This document shows positions 59,576 through 64,000 of a stretch of 64,000 bases of DNA, in pieces. Under the pieces are notes generated by a model, which did no database searches, was not told the DNA's origin, and saw only the letters and a program-made list of their open reading frames with translations. Source of the DNA: JAVZLH01 sp038883475 (GTDB lineage: Archaea > Thermoproteota > Bathyarchaeia > Bathyarchaeales > Bathycorpusculaceae); assembly GCA_038883475.1 (NCBI GenBank), contig JAVZMA010000006.1, positions 6,905 to 70,904 of the forward strand, read 5' to 3'. Position 1 is the stretch's first letter, and each line of letters starts with the position of its first letter. The position numbers and the translations under genes were made by a program.

Positions 59576-60940
59576 ATGATGGATATGTTCGACGTAATCG
59601 TGGTTGGCGCTGGAACAGCCGGTTGCCTAGCGGCGAAAACAACGGCTGAAGCAGGATTAAAAGTATGCCTAGTTGAAAGGAAAAGGCGGGAGGAAATTGG
59701 AGAAAAAGTCTGTGGAGACGCTTTGGGCGAACATCACTTGAAGGAGCTAAACCTGGAAAAACCCCAAGGCGGCGAACTGGAAAAGAGAATTGAGGGCATC
59801 AAAATTTACTCGCCAGATTCAGAGACTATCTTCACAGTTAAACATGAGGATTTCGTGGGCTATTTGCTGAATAGACGACTTTTTGGGCAATGGCTGCTCA
59901 AGAAGGCTTTAGATGAGGGCGCTGTGCTTTTTGACTCAACATTATGCCTAGAACCAATAGTGGAAAAAAATTTTGTAACTGGAATTTTAGCCAGAAACCT
60001 CCAAACTGGCAAGAATATTCAGCTGAAAAGTAGAGTTGTTGTTGACGCTAGCGGTTTCCTAGCAGTAGTTAGGAGAAAGCTTCCAAAAAGCATGAAGATA
60101 GAAAATGAAGTTGCGAATGAGGATGTGGAGGCGTGCTACCGCGAGATAAGAGAGCTGAAACAGCAAGCTAGCGAAGCAAGATACTGCGAGATATACCTAA
60201 ACCAAAAGGTGACTCCAGGCGGCTACACTTGGATTTTTCCGAAAAGCGGAGCGAAAGTTAACGCTGGCTTAGGAGTTTGTATGCGGAAAAACTTTCCAAA
60301 CCCAAAGGAACAATTCTACAAACACGTTTTAACAAGACCCATATTTGAAGGTTCCTTGCTTCTGAACGGAGGCGCATGGTACGACCCCACACGCAGGCCG
60401 CTTGACAACATGGTTGGAAACGGAATCGCAGTAATAGGCGACGCCGCATGTCTAGTGAACCCCATCCACGGCGGCGGGATAGGACCATCCATGCTTAGCG
60501 GCCATCTTGTTGGCAAGACGATTGTTGAGGCTCTGGAAAAGGGTGACGTTAGCCAAAAGGCCCTCTGGCCCTACAATCTTAGTTACATGAAGGCTTATGG
60601 AACGAAACAGGCTGGACTTGACGTTTTTCGTATGTTGCTTTTGACCAGCCGAGACGAAGACTTGAATTACGGAATGAAATATAAACTGTTAACTGAGGAG
60701 GATGTTCTGAAAGCTGGTTTGGGCCAAGATTTCCAATTAAACATAACAGAGACAGCCAAACGCGTTTTTAGGGGGGTAAAGAGGCTTAGGTTCCTTAACA
60801 GGCTTAGGCTTGCAGTCAATTTGATGCGGCAGGTTAAAATTCACTATCAAAACTATCCGGAGACTCCAGAAAATTTTGAGGCGTGGCAAACTAAAACAGA
60901 GGCCTTGTTTAGAGAGGCTAGGTTGAAGCTTGTGAAGTGA
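59576..60940 (+). CDS. Geranylgeranyl reductase-family FAD enzyme (archaeal lipid saturation)
   Basis: 454 residues. FAD binding is shown by VVGAGTAGCLAAKTTAEAGLKVCLVERK at the N-terminus and GDAACLVNPIHGGGIGPSMLSG later. The KVCGDALG motif with the family cysteine is present. It likely reduces double bonds of digeranylgeranylglycerophospholipid or geranylgeranyl chains. Its stop overlaps a GTG of the next frame. Confidence 0.88.
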   Translation: MMDMFDVIVVGAGTAGCLAAKTTAEAGLKVCLVERKRREEIGEKVCGDALGEHHLKELNLEKPQGGELEKRIEGIKIYSPDSETIFTVKHEDFVGYLLNRRLFGQWLLKKALDEGAVLFDSTLCLEPIVEKNFVTGILARNLQTGKNIQLKSRVVVDASGFLAVVRRKLPKSMKIENEVANEDVEACYREIRELKQQASEARYCEIYLNQKVTPGGYTWIFPKSGAKVNAGLGVCMRKNFPNPKEQFYKHVLTRPIFEGSLLLNGGAWYDPTRRPLDNMVGNGIAVIGDAACLVNPIHGGGIGPSMLSGHLVGKTIVEALEKGDVSQKALWPYNLSYMKAYGTKQAGLDVFRMLLLTSRDEDLNYGMKYKLLTEEDVLKAGLGQDFQLNITETAKRVFRGVKRLRFLNRLRLAVNLMRQVKIHYQNYPETPENFEAWQTKTEALFREARLKLVK

Positions 60941-60969
60941 AAAGTAATCTTGGATTGAAGCGTGCTACC

Positions 60970-61647
60970 ATGCGTTTTGCGGTTTTAGCCACGGGAGGGA
61001 AAGATTCAACTCTGGCGCTTTACCAAATCCTCAAAGAGGGCTATGAAGTTAAATATGTTGTAGGCATGATACCGCAGAGAGAGGACAGTTGGATGTTTCA
61101 TTATCCAAACATGCACTTAATTGACTTGTTCGCTGAGGCTGTGGGGATACCGCTTGTTAAGGCTGAAACTTCAGGAATTAAAGAGAGCGAGCTTGAAGAT
61201 CTCAAAAGGCTTTTGGAGAAACTGGACATTGAAGGCGTGGTTTCAGGAGCGATAGCCTCCAACTACCAGAAAACAAGAATAGAAAACATCTGCAAACAAC
61301 TAGGATTAAATTGTATCACGCCTCTCTGGCAAAGAGACCAACTGCAAATTTTAAAAGAAATTTTAGACCTCAAATTTGAGGTTTTAATAACTGGAGTTTA
61401 CGCCTATGGCTTTGGCAGAGAATGGCTTGGAAGAAGATTAGATGCTGCAACGGTTGGAGACTTGCTTAGGCTAAATAGGCAGTATGGTGTTTCACTTGCT
61501 GGCGAAGGAGGGGAATATGAAACTCTTGTGGTTGATGCACCCTTCTTTAAAAAAAGAATAAAGATAATTGAATCCGAAAAGGTTTGGAAAGGCTCAAGCG
61601 GCTACTTTCTAATCAGAAAGGCAGAGTTGGAAAACAAACGGTCATGA
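60970..61647 (+). CDS. dph6: Diphthine-ammonia ligase (ATP-PPase)
   Basis: 225 residues from the ATG at 60970, which begins right at the first strand; a GTG at 60937 overlaps the previous stop. The PP-loop ATGGKDSTLAL and the family hallmark GEGGEYETLVVDAPFF are present. It amidates diphthine to diphthamide on EF2. Dph5 is encoded at 15.3 kb. No other PP-loop specificity domain is fused. Confidence 0.9.
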   Translation: MRFAVLATGGKDSTLALYQILKEGYEVKYVVGMIPQREDSWMFHYPNMHLIDLFAEAVGIPLVKAETSGIKESELEDLKRLLEKLDIEGVVSGAIASNYQKTRIENICKQLGLNCITPLWQRDQLQILKEILDLKFEVLITGVYAYGFGREWLGRRLDAATVGDLLRLNRQYGVSLAGEGGEYETLVVDAPFFKKRIKIIESEKVWKGSSGYFLIRKAELENKRS

Positions 61648-61679
61648 AAATAAGCATGGTTGGGAAAAGTTTATTTTAT

Positions 61680-61757
61680 CGCTTAAGGCTATGAATCAGA
61701 ACCATAGGCGGAAGAAAAGTTTCCGCTGGGATGTAGCCTGCAAAGGCTGAACCGTAA
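61680..61757 (+). ncRNA. Structured leader or small RNA ahead of rpl15e
   Basis: Three hairpins follow each other: CTATG/CATAG (61689-61693 with 61703-61707), GCGGAA/TTCCGC (61708-61713 with 61721-61726) and AGCC/GGCT (61735-61738 with 61745-61748). The last is followed by GA and preceded by GATGT, a possible kink-turn. It ends about 20-30 nt before the GAGGTG site of rpl15e. It could be an r-protein autoregulatory leader or an H/ACA-like RNA. Weak evidence. Confidence 0.3.
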
Positions 61758-61777
61758 ACAATGTGTGAGGTGAAAAA

Positions 61778-62353
61778 TTGGCATACAAATACATTGCTGA
61801 GGCGTGGTCAAAACCAGAAAAGTCCTTCGTGGACGAGTTGATGCGCCAAAGACTGATAGAGTGGCGTAAGCAACCGGCTATATGCAGAATTGAAAAACCA
61901 ACAAGGCTTGACAGAGCCAGAAAGTTAGGCTACAAAGCAAAGCAAGGCTTCATTGTTGTTAGGGTTCGTGTTAGACGCGGCGGCTTGCGGAAGCAGAGAC
62001 CAAAAGCTGGAAGAAGACCAAAGCGTATGGGTGTTAAAAAGTTTAAGCCAGCCAAGAGTTTAAGGTTAATCGCTGAAGAAAGGGCTGCTAGAAAGTTTCC
62101 GAACCTTGAAGTTCTAAACTCTTACTGGGTAGGCGAAGACGGACGCTCAAAATGGTTTGAAGTCTTGATGGTTGACCCAAATCACCCAGCCATTAAAGCA
62201 GACAAGGACATAAACTGGATTTGCCAAAAACAGCATCGCGGAAGAGTTTTCAGAGGATTAACTAGCGCGGGCAAAAAGGTTAGGAGCTTGAGAAGGAAGG
62301 GAAAAGGCGCTGAAAAGTTTAGACCAAGCAAGAAAGCCGCCAAGGAAGAATAG
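61778..62353 (+). CDS. rpl15e: Ribosomal protein L15e
   Basis: 191 residues, full length, with a TTG start after GTGAGGTG. It shows the archaeal/eukaryotic L15e pattern: YKYIAEAW, RLIEWRKQPAICRIEKPTRLDRARKLGYKAKQGF, VRRGGLRKQRPKAGRRPKRMGV and VLMVDPNHPAI. It is highly basic. It starts the translation/RNase P gene run at the right end. Confidence 0.95.
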   Translation: MAYKYIAEAWSKPEKSFVDELMRQRLIEWRKQPAICRIEKPTRLDRARKLGYKAKQGFIVVRVRVRRGGLRKQRPKAGRRPKRMGVKKFKPAKSLRLIAEERAARKFPNLEVLNSYWVGEDGRSKWFEVLMVDPNHPAIKADKDINWICQKQHRGRVFRGLTSAGKKVRSLRRKGKGAEKFRPSKKAAKEE

Positions 62354-62357
62354 CACC

Positions 62358-62591
62358 ATGAGAATTGTTGAGCCTAAAGTGCTTAAAACTGGTGAAAAGC
62401 AGCGTTTTGGCAGAGGATTCAGTCGAGAAGAACTCAAAAAGGTTGGGTTAACACAAAAGGAAGCCAGAAGGTTGGGCATACCAGTGGATGTTAGGCGGAA
62501 GACAGTTCATGACGAAAATGTTAAAGCTGTTAAGGCTCTGTTAGAAAATTTAAAGAAGGCTTCTAAGCCGAAGAGAAAATCTAAAAGCTAA
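62358..62591 (+). CDS. rpl13e: Ribosomal protein L13e
   Basis: 77 residues, 4 nt after L15e. RGFSREELKKVGLTQKEARRLGIPVDVRRK is the L13e signature, with a lysine-rich tail. L13e is patchily present in archaea, chiefly TACK and Asgard lineages and eukaryotes, and so supports the lineage guess. Confidence 0.88.
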   Translation: MRIVEPKVLKTGEKQRFGRGFSREELKKVGLTQKEARRLGIPVDVRRKTVHDENVKAVKALLENLKKASKPKRKSKS

Positions 62592-62622
62592 ACTTGCACA
62601 TAGTTGTTGGCGTGATGCGGTT

Positions 62623-63066
62623 TTGGCTTCTAAAGCTCCAATAGCCTACATTGATATTCGAGTTTTTGCTCACGCAACAGAAGACGTAGACAAGGTTCTA
62701 AAAGCTGCCTACAATGTGCTTCCAGAATCTGCTGTTGAAACTGTCCCCTTTAAAAAAAGGAGTTTAACAGGTCATCATGGAAATCCCATAGTTCTCTTCG
62801 AAGCGAAGTTAAAGGGTGAATTGGCGCAAAAGTTTTTTGAAAAGCTTTCTTCTGGTTTAGGGAGTTTAGACAAGGAACAGTTAAGTAGCGAAATTAGGCG
62901 GCATATTGAGAAGGGAAATCTTTACTTGAGGCTTGACAAACAGTCTGCTTACTTGAATGAAATTAGACTTTGTCAAACAGACCCAATACATTTCCGTGTT
63001 CACTTCAAAAAGCCAAGTTCAGAAGAAATTGTTGAAATTTGCAGAAGATTCGGGTTAATTCCATGA
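62623..63066 (+). CDS. RNA-binding protein, COG1325 (predicted exosome-linked)
   Basis: 147 residues with a TTG start. The sequence YIDIRVFAHATEDVDKVLKAAYNVLP, TGHHGNPI and IHFRVHFKK matches the COG1325 family, which lies next to RNase P p30 and exosome genes in many archaea. Its precise role is not known. Its TGA overlaps the ATG of rnp3. Confidence 0.85.
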   Translation: MASKAPIAYIDIRVFAHATEDVDKVLKAAYNVLPESAVETVPFKKRSLTGHHGNPIVLFEAKLKGELAQKFFEKLSSGLGSLDKEQLSSEIRRHIEKGNLYLRLDKQSAYLNEIRLCQTDPIHFRVHFKKPSSEEIVEICRRFGLIP

Positions 63067-63797
63067 AGAAAGCTTTTGCAGACTTGCACTTGTGCCCAAA
63101 CCTTAAGGAGTTTGATCAAATTGTGCGTTTGGTGGATAAAGCGGCGATGCTTGGATACCGCCTAATAGCAGTAGCCTTCCAAGCAAACTCTAAAGCAGAG
63201 GAAATCGAAAAAGTGCATAGCCTTTGCCAAGAAAAAGGCATGGATTTAGCTACTCGAGTAGACTTAAAGCCTAGAACGCCGCAGGAGTTAATTGGCCTTT
63301 TGAGGAGGGTTAGGAGAAGATTTGAGCTTGTGGCTGTGATTTGCGACTCCAAGAATGTTGCACGGCAAGCAGCTAAAGACCATCGCGTGGACCTGCTAAA
63401 CTTTCCTTCTTACGATTTTCGTAAAAGATTTTTTGACATGGCAGAGGCTGAACTGGCTTCAAACGCTTCCGCAGCCCTAGAAATAGACATGAAGCCACTG
63501 TTGACCCTTGAAGGAGCTGCGCGTGTTAGACTCTTGTCAATTCTGCGCAGGGAAGCAGTCATAGCCAAAAATTTTCATGTTCCAATAGTGGTTTCAAGCG
63601 GCGTTCAAAACGAGTTATTCATGCGGAAACCAAGAGAGCTAGCTTCTCTAGCGCAGCTTTTTGACTTGGACATGGCTGAAGCCCTAAACGCTGTTTCAAG
63701 AACTCCATTCGCCATTGTTAAGCGGAACAGGGAGAAGCTAAGCCCAAACTTTGTTGCACCCGGCATCCGCGTGGTTAGGAGGGGCAAGGATTGTTGA
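63063..63797 (+). CDS. rnp3: RNase P protein component 3 (Rpp30)
   Basis: 244 residues from the ATG at 63063, overlapping the previous stop as ATGA. A TIM-barrel Rpp30: FADLHLCPNLKEF, LGYRLIAVAF, RVDLKPRTPQEL and DLLNFPSYDFRKRFFDMAEAELA, with VVSSGVQNELFMRKPREL near the end. It is a subunit of archaeal RNase P, which trims the tRNA 5' end. It is followed by Rnp2, its usual binding partner. Confidence 0.93.
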   Translation: MKKAFADLHLCPNLKEFDQIVRLVDKAAMLGYRLIAVAFQANSKAEEIEKVHSLCQEKGMDLATRVDLKPRTPQELIGLLRRVRRRFELVAVICDSKNVARQAAKDHRVDLLNFPSYDFRKRFFDMAEAELASNASAALEIDMKPLLTLEGAARVRLLSILRREAVIAKNFHVPIVVSSGVQNELFMRKPRELASLAQLFDLDMAEALNAVSRTPFAIVKRNREKLSPNFVAPGIRVVRRGKDC

Positions 63798-64000
63798 AGA
63801 AGGTTAGGCACCGCTATTTAGCCTTAAAAATTGATTCGCCGGAAACTTTTGAAGCTAAAGAGTTTATGGACGCTGTCTGGGGTGCTATCCTAAAACTTTA
63901 TGGGGAGTATGGCGCAAGCCAAACTGGTTTAAGGCGTATTGACTACGATGTTAAGGGGAAAACGTCCGTGATACGCACGGCGCATGAGACGCTTACTATG
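63794..64000 (+). CDS. rnp2: RNase P protein component 2 (Pop5), cut by the right edge
   Basis: A frame beginning with TTG at 63794, overlapping the rnp3 stop as TTGA, open to the window end (69 residues visible). KKVRHRYLALKIDSPETFEAKEF, LYGEYGASQTGLRRIDYD and VIRTAHE match Pop5/Rnp2. Pairs with Rpp30 in the RNase P core. The C-terminus is outside. Confidence 0.88.
   Translation, partial: MKKVRHRYLALKIDSPETFEAKEFMDAVWGAILKLYGEYGASQTGLRRIDYDVKGKTSVIRTAHETLTM

Overview
The window is archaeal. It encodes a RIO2 kinase, two Sm-like proteins, archaeal-type CTP-dependent riboflavin kinase and RibL FAD synthase, diphthamide genes, archaeosine TgtA, F420 ligase CofE, a geranylgeranyl reductase, ribosomal proteins L15e and L13e, and RNase P subunits. 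Many start sites carry archaeal TATA-like boxes and GGAGG/GGTG ribosome sites. L13e together with two tRNA genes that each carry two introns points to the TACK group. A Bathyarchaeia-like organism fits best, but that is inference from gene content and not a phylogeny. Gene density is high, neighbours often overlap by 1-35 nt, and no gene-free stretch over about 300 bases remains once the small genes and the ribK remnant are counted. I saw no rRNA, CRISPR array, insertion sequence or phage module.

Layout. 0-6.8 kb: class V aminotransferase (cut by the left edge), UPF0145 protein, VapBC pair, HDAC-family deacetylase, RIO2, LSm, a lone histidine ammonia-lyase, a 38-residue desulforedoxin missed by length cut-offs, and a DUF2283/RelE-fold-like pair. 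6.9-15.2 kb: tRNA-Tyr with two introns, a five-gene oligopeptide/dipeptide ABC transporter operon, a surface protein with InlB-like repeats, and tRNA-Lys(CTT) with two introns, one in the T-loop. 15.2-20.8 kb: dph5-DUF357-ribL-rhomboid operon, a decayed 3' fragment of riboflavin kinase, a small exported protein plus FtsX-type ABC pair, then the intact regulator/riboflavin kinase.

20.8-27.5 kb holds a first Tad/archaeal type IV pilus-like locus: secretion ATPase, TadC/ArlJ-like membrane protein and five membrane-anchored pilin-like proteins. 27.6-35.8 kb: MTHFR-like protein, CooT-like mini-protein, and a minus-strand operon TgtA-PHP-aCPSF2-archaemetzincin-presenilin, then an alpha/beta hydrolase, a PAC2 proteasome chaperone and a SmAP3-like protein. 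35.8-40.2 kb: Lrp regulator, sugar-1-phosphate nucleotidylyltransferase/acetyltransferase with its phosphohexosamine mutase, and a PfkB kinase. 40.5-54 kb holds a second, diverged pilus locus with the same ATPase/TadC core and the same five accessory families in a different order, plus a typical archaeal pilin, a prepilin peptidase and a 900-residue surface protein.

54-64 kb: CofE, MBL hydrolase, small zinc-ribbon and membrane proteins, rubrerythrin, an M50 site-2 protease, an Lrp regulator, geranylgeranyl reductase, Dph6, and the translation/RNase P operon L15e-L13e-COG1325-Rnp3-Rnp2 (cut by the right edge). The most notable points are the two paralogous pilus-like loci with shared accessory families, the non-canonical double tRNA introns (both genes use the same 30/31 site), and the ribK 3' duplication that brackets a transporter module.
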